DNA of 36,658 bases from contig JALDAH010000002.1 in assembly GCA_022729275.1 (NCBI GenBank), positions 1 to 36,658 of the forward strand, in the 5' to 3' direction. The stretch comes from Candidatus Nanoanaerosalina archaeon (GTDB lineage Archaea; Nanohalarchaeota; Nanosalinia; Nanosalinales; Nanoanaerosalinaceae). Shown one piece after another: positions 1 to 6,994 of the stretch. Each line of letters begins with the position of its first letter. Position 1 is the stretch's first letter. Position numbers and translations under genes: made by a program. A model generated the notes under the pieces. The model searched no databases. It was not told where the DNA came from and worked only from the letters and a program-made list of their open reading frames with translations.

Positions 1-317
1 TCCGTGTTCTTGTCTCAGAACACGACTGACGGCTCGCGCTCTCACGCCCGCTACTGATTATCGGCACACCGAGAAGTTACCTCAGCGTATACCTAATCAG
101 CCGCAGTCCCATCCTAAGGCGCCGGAACATTTCAAGAAGACGCCATTCCAGGCAATTCTTCCCTATCCAGTATTAGCCTCAGTTTCCCGAGGTTATTCTG
201 GTCCTTAGGGCAGGTTGACTACGTGTTACTCAGCTTTCCGCTCCGATCTAAATCGGTCAGCTAGCATGGCTAAATCGGACTCCAAGAGCAGTGGCCTCCG
301 GCAGGAGCAACCGGAAT
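1..317 (-). rRNA. rrs: 16S ribosomal RNA, 5' end (partial, continues beyond window start)
   Basis: The minus strand from about position 317 begins with ATTCCGGTTGCTCCTGCCGG, the archaeal 16S 5' end. It continues with the conserved helices around AGTCCGATTTAGCCATGC and GCTGAGTAACACGTAGTCAA. Only the first ~317 nt (5' domain) lie in the window; the rest runs off the left edge. Compared with the usual archaeal start GGTTGATCCTGCCGG, this copy has C in place of A, one mismatch inside the common archaeal 21F primer site. A hairpin at 319-336 stops one base before the predicted 5' end, consistent with a processing boundary. The identification is by recognition of conserved 16S segments; the exact mature end is inferred. 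Confidence 0.96.
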
Positions 318-512
318 TACAGTCAATGAAGACTGTCGCACGCTCACAAAAGAGTGCTAAACCAAATCTCCCTCCAAAAAGAGAGATAAAGAAACTAGAC
401 TGGTAAAATATCACCACTATCGCCAATTACTTGCATCACACCCATTAGGGTGCTCATCATTTACTTCCAAAACAAAAGGAAGTTATTTACGTCAGCCAGC
501 CGTTACTAGCCG
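318..512 (-). ncRNA. Structured pre-16S leader
   Basis: Between the likely rRNA transcription start and the 16S 5' end there is no convincing gene but several perfect stems: ACAGTC/GACTGT at 319-324 and 331-336, CACCC/GGGTG at 439-443 and 448-452, and ACTTCC/GGAAGT at 463-468 and 478-483. A weaker G-U containing stem lies near 490-515. Archaeal pre-rRNA leaders are normally structured and trimmed, so this is best read as the transcribed 5' external spacer. The partner strand of the long 16S processing stem would lie beyond the 3' end of 16S and outside the window. Confidence 0.6.
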
Positions 513-535
513 ACAAAACCTTATTCCATCATCAA

Positions 536-548
536 GATTTAAATAAAC
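536..548 (-). promoter_or_regulatory. Candidate rRNA promoter (TATA box)
   Basis: Read on the minus strand, TTTATTTAAAT at 547-537 matches an archaeal TATA box and would place a start near 512, about 195 nt before mature 16S. It lies in the 300 bp gene-free stretch between dnaG and 16S. A second AT-rich element, ATATATAAATG near 612-622, overlaps the dnaG stop and could be a second promoter. Assignment is from composition and spacing only. Confidence 0.5.
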
Positions 549-614
549 AACGGTACACCCAAAAACATGTTCTATGTCCTACAGGTGCGTAACACAAAAA
601 AGGTACATTAACAT

Positions 615-1748
615 TTATATATCCTCCTTCTTTAAACAACAAACTCTTGAACAGTTTGCTTCGCCTCTCATACCAACAATAAATTCAACTCCAAAAGGTT
701 CAGCGTTTGAAACTATTTTTTCCGATATGCTGCCGTCAAAAACAACCGCATAGGTATTTGAACCAAATGAGTCAAACCCGTCAGACATTCTAGAAGCAGG
801 TACCTTTCCAAGTTCATTAAGATCGTTGTCAAGAAACACTGCAGCTCGGGTGCCCACCAACTCCTTCAAGAGACTGGTAAAAACCGTTCTTTCGATGTCC
901 GAAACCTGGCATTCAACTTCATTTTCATCTTCCAAACTTTCTTCCTTTGAATTCTCTTTCATTTCGGCCAGACATAACTCTATCTCGTCAGAACTAAGAT
1001 CTTCAACCTCTTTTCCTCTAGGAGCTCTAGCTATAAAATCATATTCCACTTTCATATCCATCTCTTTCTTTATTAAATCTCCTCCTCTATCCCCATCAAG
1101 AAAAACAACAACTTTTTTATGATCTTCAGCTATTTCAGAAATTTTTTCGGGTACGGAAGTCCCTCCAATCGCCACAGCGTTGTCATAACCGTTGTTAAGG
1201 AGGTTTAAAACATCGCTTCTCCCCTCGACAAAAATTATTTCGTCAGAATTAAAAACTCCTGGACCAGCATATAACCCATAATAAGATTTAACGGTTGGGT
1301 CCATCCTTTTTCTAACGCTTTTTGAAAGATCTTCAGGTCCTGGAGCCTCATCAACCATGTTTTCAAGTATTTCTTGAGCTCTGTCCACTATGTAGCTTCT
1401 CTTAGAAATTCGAACATCTTCGACGCTTTCTACCTTTACATCTGCAATGCATGGGCCGACCCTGTCAATGGTTTCTAGTGAGGCGGCAAGGATCGATGTT
1501 TCTGCAGAATCCAGGCCGCTTGGTATTTCTAATCTGGCTTCTGAGTCGCCTTTACCGCTTTCAACCTCAACCTCTATACGGCCAACTTTGCCCTTTACTT
1601 GAAGTTTTCTTAAGTCCATGTCAGGACCTAATAAACCCTCAGTCTGGCCAAAGATCGCCCCAATTACGTCTGGTTTTTCCACAACTCCTTTTGAGTTAAT
1701 AACAGCTTTTATAATGTATTTTACAGATGAATCGTATAAGTTAGACAT
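615..1748 (-). CDS. dnaG: Archaeal DnaG-type primase (TOPRIM domain, exosome-associated)
   Basis: This 377-residue protein has the archaeal DnaG layout: an N-terminal region of about 120 residues, a linker, then a TOPRIM domain. The catalytic glutamate is E175 in IIFVEGRSDV and the acidic pair is D218/D220 in VVFLDGDRGGD. Archaeal DnaG makes short primers in vitro and is also a core component of the RNA exosome, so a role in RNA degradation is as likely as replication. The length is slightly short for the family because the C-terminal acidic linker is brief. The ATG at 1748 overlaps the last codons of the upstream DUF167 gene by 8 nt, suggesting translational coupling. The next transcription unit downstream in the same direction is the 16S rRNA. 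Confidence 0.93.
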   Translation of the reverse strand: MSNLYDSSVKYIIKAVINSKGVVEKPDVIGAIFGQTEGLLGPDMDLRKLQVKGKVGRIEVEVESGKGDSEARLEIPSGLDSAETSILAASLETIDRVGPCIADVKVESVEDVRISKRSYIVDRAQEILENMVDEAPGPEDLSKSVRKRMDPTVKSYYGLYAGPGVFNSDEIIFVEGRSDVLNLLNNGYDNAVAIGGTSVPEKISEIAEDHKKVVVFLDGDRGGDLIKKEMDMKVEYDFIARAPRGKEVEDLSSDEIELCLAEMKENSKEESLEDENEVECQVSDIERTVFTSLLKELVGTRAAVFLDNDLNELGKVPASRMSDGFDSFGSNTYAVVFDGSISEKIVSNAEPFGVEFIVGMRGEANCSRVCCLKKEDI

Positions 1749-1995
1749 GATAATCCCGTAAAATACTTAATACTTCATCTTTTTCAATATCGATAATCAG
1801 CTTTTTCCTCCTTCTATGGTGTCCTGACATAATACCCGTCTTTTTTCCAAATATCTCAGATAGGCGTGTTATCAGTTCTTTATTGGCCTCTCCATGTCTA
1901 GGATCTGATTTAAGAAAAATTTTTGGGATGTTTCCAGATAGATCTACCTTGAACTCTTCGCTGCCTGTTTCGATCTTCACATAAAACGTTGCCAT
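1741..1995 (-). CDS. DUF167 (YggU-like) family protein
   Basis: The 84-residue protein has the DUF167/YggU pattern: an N-terminal beta strand ending in EFKVDLSGN, then a central segment DPRHGEANKELITRLSEIF and KKTGIMSGHHRRRKKL. These match the family's conserved 'P..G.AN..L' and 'G..sr.K...i' motifs. The molecular function of the family is not established. The gene overlaps the start of dnaG by 8 nt and is probably cotranscribed with it. A TATA-like element TTTTATATC at 2019-2011 lies about 20 nt before the ATG at 1995, so the pair may have its own nearly leaderless promoter in addition to reading from the upstream genes. Confidence 0.8.
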   Translation of the reverse strand: MATFYVKIETGSEEFKVDLSGNIPKIFLKSDPRHGEANKELITRLSEIFGKKTGIMSGHHRRRKKLIIDIEKDEVLSILRDYHV

Positions 1996-2028
1996 TAGAA
2001 TAAAATTGAGATATAAAACATTAAAATT

Positions 2029-2577
2029 TCATAGACTGTGCTCAAGTGGTTTATACCTCTGCCTTCTGGGCTTTCTGATGACCGGTTCCAGTCCAAAGTA
2101 GGCGCGTGTCTCATTGAGATACCTTCTTGTTTCTTCTTGAGCAAGTTCAACCCAGTAAAGAAACTGTTTGCTGTATACTGTGTTGAACCATATCCTTCTG
2201 AGGAACGAATGAATCCAGTTATCTTTTTCGCCAGGCATTGAAACCACAAGCTTTGTATTGACATCAAGCTGGACTGCTCCGTAGAGCCCTTCTCCCCCTT
2301 CCTTGTCCTTGAGAGGGGACTGGTTAAAATATCTTATATAAAACCTAAGCTCTGTATCAGATATCTGGTCTCTGAACCCTCCTTCCAACTGTCTTGTTGC
2401 TATTATTTCCACCTTGAAATCGTTGTTGTCAACGTTCTCCTCGTAATATACTTCATAAACATCATCAAAATTAAGATCTTGCTCAAGAATGTCCAGAAGC
2501 TTTTCATAGTACTTCACAACACTGAAAGTTTCGAACCACTCTTCCATTTCTACAACTTCTCTTTCCACCTTAAACAT
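2029..2577 (-). CDS. Uncharacterised protein, third member of a tandem paralogue trio
   Basis: The 182-residue protein has no recognised enzymatic motif. It begins with a helix carrying YYEKLLDILEQDLNFDDVYE and then has a charged beta-rich centre. It ends in a helical segment with WVELAQEETRRYLNETRAYFG. The same plan (helix with 'FD.V/I.E', strand-rich middle, helix with a Trp and Arg-rich end) occurs in the two upstream genes, so I infer tandem duplication and divergence. The ATG follows the upstream stop directly (TGAATG), and GGAGG 8 nt before it is a good ribosome-binding site. It is soluble by inspection, with no signal peptide. Small soluble proteins of this general shape are familiar from DPANN genomes, but a function is not known to me. 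Confidence 0.75.
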   Translation of the reverse strand: MFKVEREVVEMEEWFETFSVVKYYEKLLDILEQDLNFDDVYEVYYEENVDNNDFKVEIIATRQLEGGFRDQISDTELRFYIRYFNQSPLKDKEGGEGLYGAVQLDVNTKLVVSMPGEKDNWIHSFLRRIWFNTVYSKQFLYWVELAQEETRRYLNETRAYFGLEPVIRKPRRQRYKPLEHSL

Positions 2578-3162
2578 TCAAGATCCCTCCTTCCCAAAGT
2601 CGGGTATAAATCCCTCTCTTTTGCTCCTTCCAATAGCCTCTGTAGATCCCAAAACCTGTCTAAAACGAGAAGCTAATTCAATGGCTAGTTCCTCTGCTTC
2701 TTCTTTGTAAACCTCCCACTCTGATTCTGAAACCCTTCCTTGCACAAAGTTCATTATGCTGCTCTTTATCGATGAGACGATGGAGGTTTTACCAACAAAA
2801 GTCTCCTCTACAAAACTGTCCAAATATCCCCATTCAGGGTCTTTTTTTCTTTCCACAGTTCCTGTGATCACGAATCTTCCTTTGACAGTATCTTCACCAT
2901 ATTTCCTGTTAGGTCTTGGTTTTTTCACTCTTGTCTTTATCTTGATTCTTATCCGTGTGTACGGATCCTTGTAATTATAACCTATAATATCTGGTTTAAT
3001 AGGTAGAGACTTCCACATCTCGCTTCTGTCCTCCTCTATTTCATCAAATCCCAGTTCTTCCATTATTCTCAGTGCGTGTCTGTAGTATTCAAAAATCTCA
3101 TTTATATTTCTCCCATATATCTCTTCCCTTCTCTCTATAACCTCCTCTTTCTTGGGATCCAT
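2578..3162 (-). CDS. Uncharacterised protein, second member of the paralogue trio
   Basis: This highly charged 194-residue protein starts with a lysine/glutamate helix, followed by YYRHALRIMEELGFDEIEED. Next comes a strand-rich region with TRIRIKIKTRV and GRFVITGTVERK, and a C-terminal helix with SEWEVYKEEAEELAIELASR. The order of these parts matches both neighbours. The ATG at 3162 is preceded by TGAGG about 9 nt upstream, overlapping the end of the first trio gene. The downstream gene begins immediately after this stop, so the three are one operon. No catalytic motif, membrane segment or metal site is visible. A structural or regulatory role cannot be told apart from the sequence. Confidence 0.75.
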   Translation of the reverse strand: MDPKKEEVIERREEIYGRNINEIFEYYRHALRIMEELGFDEIEEDRSEMWKSLPIKPDIIGYNYKDPYTRIRIKIKTRVKKPRPNRKYGEDTVKGRFVITGTVERKKDPEWGYLDSFVEETFVGKTSIVSSIKSSIMNFVQGRVSESEWEVYKEEAEELAIELASRFRQVLGSTEAIGRSKREGFIPDFGKEGS

Positions 3163-3171
3163 ATGATCGCC

Positions 3172-3633
3172 TCACAAATTCTTTAAACTTCCTCTGAGTT
3201 CTGAGTGAACCTCTTTTAAAAGCTCTCTGGCGTCTTCTTTCCATTTTCCTCTAGCCCAGCCATAGACCAATTTATCATAGACGCTTCTAAATGCATAGTA
3301 CCATACCGATCTCGTTCCTGAACTATTAGAATACTTTGTAACGACTTCTCCTTTTGAATCGATCGTAACAGACGCTGATGATCCTTCAGGGTTGTCTGTT
3401 GTTATATTGAGAACCAGCGTTATTTCTAAAACAGTAAAATCATCCATCTCGTTGTAACAGTTTATCTTGGATATTATGAGGCCTCTCTCAACATGGTGTC
3501 GGAATTTCTCCTCTTCAACCCGATCAAACATGAATCTTTTTTCTAAAAGATCTTTAACCTCACTATATGCTAACTCCCAATCAGAAACATCGATCGTTGT
3601 GGTTTTCCTACCAGCCTCCTCTTCTATATACAT
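3172..3633 (-). CDS. Uncharacterised protein, first member of the paralogue trio
   Basis: The 153-residue protein is the shortest and probably closest to the ancestral form. It has an N-terminal helix (DWELAYSEVKDLLEKRFMFD) ending in the shared FDRVEEE pattern. The middle alternates strands (FTVLEITLVLNITTD, then SASVTIDSKGEVV), and the C-terminal helix is WARGKWKEDARELLKEVHSEL. It heads the operon with the two following genes. A TATA-like TTATTTTAA lies near 3655-3665, about 25-30 nt before the ATG, so the message is expected to be nearly leaderless. The upstream DNA is a decayed repeat rather than another gene. Function unknown. Confidence 0.75.
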   Translation of the reverse strand: MYIEEEAGRKTTTIDVSDWELAYSEVKDLLEKRFMFDRVEEEKFRHHVERGLIISKINCYNEMDDFTVLEITLVLNITTDNPEGSSASVTIDSKGEVVTKYSNSSGTRSVWYYAFRSVYDKLVYGWARGKWKEDARELLKEVHSELRGSLKNL

Positions 3634-3667
3634 AACAAAAAATGAACTTCACAACTTAAAATAAGTT

Positions 3668-3941
3668 ACCTAACAGTCCAGTACTTCGGAATGTTTGTGG
3701 TTAATTCTTTGGTTTCACGTTTTTTCTAGTTAATTGTTCAGAAAAATGTTGGAAATGGAGTAGGTTTAAGTAAACTAGAGAGGTTCTAGGGTTGAAAAAA
3801 CAGGTTTACAGGGCTTCTAGTCACAGTTACAAACAATAGTTACAACTAATAAAAACATAACCGTCGGAAAAAAACCTTGAAAAAGACATACAAAAAGAAG
3901 TATACGACTTCTTCGATAATTCTATACGCCTATAACCACAA
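3668..3941 (+). repeat. Decayed repeat copy 1 (non-coding relic)
   Basis: This stretch fills the 390 bp gap between the trio operon and the next gene. It shares long recognisable segments with 5771-6018 and 6645-6957: CAGTCCAGTACTTCGGAATG, GGTTAATTCTTTGG, AAACTAGAGAGGTT and AAAAAACAGGTTTACAGGGC. It ends in GACTTCTTCGATAAT, the counterpart of GACTTCTTTGATTAT in copy 3. One frame reads TREVLGLKKQVYRASS then HSYKQ before a stop, resembling TRGFVRLEKQV in copy 3. Internal stops show it is not an intact gene. Probably the remains of a multicopy gene or small mobile element. Confidence 0.65.
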
Positions 3942-3988
3942 TCTAACAAAAGCCAAAACATGAGTCCTCCACTGGAAAATATGGAAGA

Positions 3989-3999
3989 TTTTATATAAC
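3989..3999 (+). promoter_or_regulatory. TATA box of the deoxyribosyltransferase-like gene
   Basis: TTTTATATAAC at 3989-3999 lies 22-32 nt before the ATG at 4021. This is the spacing expected for an archaeal TATA box with transcription starting at or just before the start codon. No Shine-Dalgarno sequence is visible in between, consistent with a leaderless message. Confidence 0.6.
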
Positions 4000-4020
4000 T
4001 ATTACAATTTAATTCCTGTT

Positions 4021-4431
4021 ATGTCCAACATTAAAGTGGTATTAAGTTCGAGTATGTCTTTTTTTGACAAAATAAAAAAATGGAGAGATAAACTGGAACA
4101 AAATAATTTTAAAGTGATTTTTTATCCTGAAAAAATAGAAGGAGACATAGCCAAAGGATACAGAAAAGAGTTCAAAAAATGTTATTCATCGATCAAGGAA
4201 ACAAATAAACTTGTCGTACTCAACTTTGAAAAAAACGGTGTGCCAGGTTATATCGGGGCCGGAGTCTTCGCAGAGATGGCTTTCGCACTAGGTATTGACA
4301 GAAAAGTCGATGTAAAATATTTAAATCCTATTTCAATAGAGAAACTTCCCTATGCTGAGGAGCTTAAGTTATGGAAAAAACTAGAATGGATATCAAAATT
4401 TGAAAATATGTCTGATCTCTGCAAAAAGTAA
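4021..4431 (+). CDS. Nucleoside 2-deoxyribosyltransferase-like protein
   Basis: The 136-residue protein opens with a beta strand and small-residue turn (IKVVLSSSMSFF). It then has a helix-strand repeat and a segment ETNKLVVLNFEKNGVPGYIGA continuing into VFAEMAFALG. The pattern 'lVlN..K.G..gYIG....AEm..AL' is characteristic of the nucleoside 2-deoxyribosyltransferase superfamily, in which the glutamate in that motif (AEM) is the catalytic nucleophile. Related small proteins act on nucleotides or are only structural relatives, so the substrate is uncertain. It is the only plus-strand gene on this side, sits alone between two decayed repeats, and is very lysine- and AT-rich. This is compatible with accessory, possibly acquired, DNA. 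Confidence 0.65.
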   Translation: MSNIKVVLSSSMSFFDKIKKWRDKLEQNNFKVIFYPEKIEGDIAKGYRKEFKKCYSSIKETNKLVVLNFEKNGVPGYIGAGVFAEMAFALGIDRKVDVKYLNPISIEKLPYAEELKLWKKLEWISKFENMSDLCKK

Positions 4432-4469
4432 ACACTCACAACATTCACTAAATCTAACGGTCACGCTTT

Positions 4470-4500
4470 TTGAAAGAGCTTTGTTTTTTATTATATGCTT
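4470..4500 (+). terminator. T-rich transcription terminator
   Basis: About 50 nt after the stop at 4431 the sequence runs GAGCTTTGTTTTTTATTATATG. Archaeal termination commonly uses such oligo-T tracts without a strong hairpin. It would end the 4021-4431 transcript before the next repeat copy. Confidence 0.4.
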
Positions 4501-4534
4501 CATATATAAAAACAGTTCATAATTTCTGATAAGT

Positions 4535-4800
4535 CTAAACCATGTTTTCTAACACATTCCAGATTCTCATCAACACCACCAAAGAACTCCTTGGTAAAAT
4601 ACAAAATGAAAACAGTGTACCAACAAAACCACTGGTCGGCAAACCGGTGAAGAAAGCCTGCATGCAACTTTTGATGAATTCATTGATAAATTATACATAC
4701 CTAACTACTGAAAACACCTCCTCCCAGTACTTCAGAAACCAATGCTGTCAACTTGATTCCGTTTTTTCATTCCAAAAAGAGCAGAAAAATCAGTTTGAGA
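4535..4800 (+). repeat. Decayed repeat copy 2 with frameshifted ORF relic
   Basis: This region occupies most of the 464 bp gap. It can be translated as NTTKELLGKIQNE...KPVKKACMQ..., which matches NTSKELLGIIQNE...HMKKLC in copy 4. In copy 4 the frame ends FYMPNY-stop; here GATAAATTATACATACCTAAC has lost one base relative to GATAAAATTTTACATGCCTAAC, shifting the frame. An ORF of 88 codons (4542-4808) survives but its C-terminal third is out of frame with the ancestor. It is therefore best regarded as a pseudogene fragment. The remaining part, to 4895, shows no feature I recognise. Confidence 0.6.
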
Positions 4801-4895
4801 ATTTTTAAAGTTGTTGACAGTTTTAAAAACCTTCGAGCATCGGCAGATGAAAAGACAAATCTAATCAATAAAGATGATGTGTTATAAGTCCTAGA

Positions 4896-5717
4896 TTATA
4901 TATATACATCTATCTCGGTTTTCTCGTTTATGGTCCAGTGGTAGTTGATCCCTATTTGTCTGGGTATGTTGTTTACCTTGTATTTGATCTCAGTTATCCT
5001 GTAATCCTTATCCGCAAACTGTTCGAAAAATTTTTCTTCCTCCAAATACTGTTTGAAGTCTTCAAGGTACAAAGTGTCGTATTCCCCGTGATCTTTTGCA
5101 AATTCTAAAGTATGCCTCCATAAAGCAAACTCCTCAAGATTTGTATAGTTGAAAATATCGATTTTTTTATCCATGACAACTTCTGCAACATCTTTCCAGC
5201 TGTCGTACTTCAAAAGAAATTCTTCAATAGGAATATCTGATTTCAAAGTGTTAATTCCTTTAAACAGGTCTTTGTTAATCCTTGACGTTATTGCTAGGTC
5301 TGGGTAGTCTTCTAACCGTATCCTTCTGCCTGTTGAAAACCTTTGTCTGACCTTGCTTCCTCTTCCGTAATGTCCTCCGGTATTCACAAGCAGGTTGTAT
5401 CTGAAAAGAAACTTTTCTTCCTCCATTGTCAAGTCCTTATCAGTGTTTTTAGATATTTTTTCAAGGTCTTCCCTGATGCTTTCATAGAAGGTATCAACCT
5501 TTTCAAGCTCCTCCTCAACCTTTGATTCAATGGATATAGCTGTCAGAAAAGGTGTGATAGTGTGTTTCTCAAAGTCAAAGACCCCAGTCGCTTTCTGCTG
5601 CTCTAAGTGTTTAACTATTTTTTCCCTGTCCAGTTTTTTGAGCTCTTCAAAGTTTTCCACTTCATATATGTAGTCCCTTCCGTTCTGAGAATAAGGTTGT
5701 TCTTTAATAGCTTCCAT
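4896..5717 (-). CDS. Uncharacterised 273-residue protein
   Basis: I chose the ATG at 5717 because AAGGAG at 5729-5724 sits 6 nt before it; an in-frame ATG at 5753 would add 12 residues. The protein is soluble and rich in charged and aromatic residues. Its middle has a basic segment (GGHYGRGSKVRQRFSTGRRI) followed by EDYPDLAITSRI. Its C-terminal part has several short helices and ends with a strand-like NYHWTINEKTEIDVYI. I do not recognise a family. The gene is monocistronic and flanked on both sides by decayed repeats. The basic glycine-rich loop could bind nucleic acid, but that is only a guess. Confidence 0.6.
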   Translation of the reverse strand: MEAIKEQPYSQNGRDYIYEVENFEELKKLDREKIVKHLEQQKATGVFDFEKHTITPFLTAISIESKVEEELEKVDTFYESIREDLEKISKNTDKDLTMEEEKFLFRYNLLVNTGGHYGRGSKVRQRFSTGRRIRLEDYPDLAITSRINKDLFKGINTLKSDIPIEEFLLKYDSWKDVAEVVMDKKIDIFNYTNLEEFALWRHTLEFAKDHGEYDTLYLEDFKQYLEEEKFFEQFADKDYRITEIKYKVNNIPRQIGINYHWTINEKTEIDVYI

Positions 5718-5770
5718 CCTGCACTCCTTAAAAATTACTACTTTTACATACATAAAAGTTTTAGCGGTGG

Positions 5771-6018
5771 CACAGTGATTAGTAATATTTTTAGTTAAAC
5801 TCTTTAATTTCTCGTTTTTTCTAATTAATTCTTCAAAAAAGAGTTGGGTGTGAAGTAAGTTTTGTCAAACTAGAGGGTTTGTAAGGTTAGAAAAACAGGT
5901 TCCCAAGGCCTCTAGTAATAGTTAGGACTAAGAAAAACATTTTAATTTTGAGAAAAAACCGGTGAAGAATGCAGACAGAAAGGAGTTAACGACTTCTTTG
6001 ATTATCCTAACTACTTAA
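5771..6018 (+). repeat. Decayed repeat copy 3
   Basis: This gap between two accessory genes carries the same segments as copies 1 and 4: GTTTTTTCTAATTAATTCTTC, GTTTTGTCAAACTAGAGGG, AGAAAAACAGGTTCCCAAGG and TCTAGTAATAGTTA. It then reads AAACCGGTGAAGAA, also found in copy 2, and CTTTGATTATCCTAACTAC. One frame gives SKFCQTRGFVRLEKQV before decaying. Because it joins segments of copy 1 (left part) to segments of copy 2 (right part), it shows that both belong to one longer unit. No intact gene is present. Confidence 0.65.
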
Positions 6019-6067
6019 CTACAAATAGTAATTAATCCTGTGCATATGTAGGTTATCCTCCATTTAA

Positions 6068-6595
6068 TTAATATGATTCTGAACTCCAAATCCAGTTAAC
6101 TATCGATTCAAAAACATTTTTAATCCATCTGATTATTGGTCCTGGTTTATCTACAGGAGCACTATGATCTCCTTCAACATCATAATCCTCAAAATATCCC
6201 CTTTGTTCTCTTTTTACGGTACCATTAATTCTGTTGCCAGCTGTCAGTTCATATTCATCGATTTCTTCTTCATCAGGTATAGATATACTTGCTTTTTCTC
6301 CCTCAGGAAACTCATCTAGACAGTTCTCTGTTCTATTTGAATTACTCAGATTAAAAATTTCAGAACGATTCGCTGAAGTTATATCAACCTCTAGAACATA
6401 TCTTTCAGGAGCATATAGGGATATATCCGAGCTAGGAACTGCTTCCTCATAACCTACCTCAACTATTTCGCCTTCTACATAGCAAAAAATCGGCGGGGCT
6501 ATCGAAAGAGAAATTGCATTTGTTGAAAGAAAAATTAATATGATCAATACCAAGCACGAGATTAAAAGCAGCTTATTATTATTTAACTGACCCAT
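6068..6595 (-). CDS. Small membrane-anchored or secreted protein, unknown function
   Basis: I chose the ATG at 6595 (the frame can be opened two codons earlier at a TTG). The 175-residue protein begins with a polar stretch and one strongly hydrophobic segment, LLLISCLVLIILIFLSTNAI (residues ~9-28), which is a signal peptide or membrane anchor. The remaining ~145 residues are acidic and hydrophilic. They carry at least four N-X-S/T sequons (NRS, NLS, NRT, NGT), suitable targets for the AglB encoded at 18463. The C-terminus is tryptophan- and aromatic-rich (IIRWIKNVFESIVNWIWSS) and may be amphipathic. A TATA-like TTTATTTAAA lies about 12-20 nt upstream of the ATG. No family recognised; it sits between two decayed repeats. 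Confidence 0.65.
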   Translation of the reverse strand: MGQLNNNKLLLISCLVLIILIFLSTNAISLSIAPPIFCYVEGEIVEVGYEEAVPSSDISLYAPERYVLEVDITSANRSEIFNLSNSNRTENCLDEFPEGEKASISIPDEEEIDEYELTAGNRINGTVKREQRGYFEDYDVEGDHSAPVDKPGPIIRWIKNVFESIVNWIWSSESY

Positions 6596-6644
6596 AAACA
6601 ACGTTTAAATAAAAACCACATAAAAACCTAACCCTTGAACACAG

Positions 6645-6957
6645 ACCTCACTAACACATCCAAAGAACTCCTTGGTATAATACAAAATGAAAAAGAGGTT
6701 ACTGGCAACCTCTTGGTACTAATAAATCATATGAAGAAACTTTGTAGGAAGGAAGCAAAAGATTCCTTGATAAAATTTTACATGCCTAACTACTGACAGT
6801 CCAGTACGGAATGTTATTGGTTAATTCTCTGAATTCACTTTTTTTTCTATCTAATGATTCAGAAAAAGGTCGGATGTGGAGCAAGTTTTGTCAAACTAGA
6901 GGGTTTGTAGAGTGGGAAAAACAGGGTTACAAGACCCCTAGTAAGAGTTATATCTAG
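6645..6957 (+). repeat. Decayed repeat copy 4 (most complete)
   Basis: The first part reads in one frame NTSKELLGIIQNEKEV...KKLCRKEAKDSLIKFYMPNY-stop at about 6651-6795, homologous to copy 2. The stop TGA is immediately followed by CAGTCCAGTACGGAATG, then GTTTTGTCAAACTAGAGGG and GGGAAAAACAGGGTTACAAG, homologous to copies 1 and 3. This part reads MWSKFCQTRGFVEWEKQGYK. The unit is thus tail-then-head in this copy and head-then-tail in copies 1 and 3, as expected from an ancestral tandem arrangement. No intact start-to-stop gene remains. Confidence 0.65.
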
Positions 6958-6994
6958 CAGGAAAATACCGATATCAAAAAAAATTATTACATAT

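Noticed and set aside
215..426. Short ORFs on both strands over the left edge
   Set aside because: They lie on the 16S rRNA 5' end and its leader; the sequence is conserved rRNA, not protein-coding.
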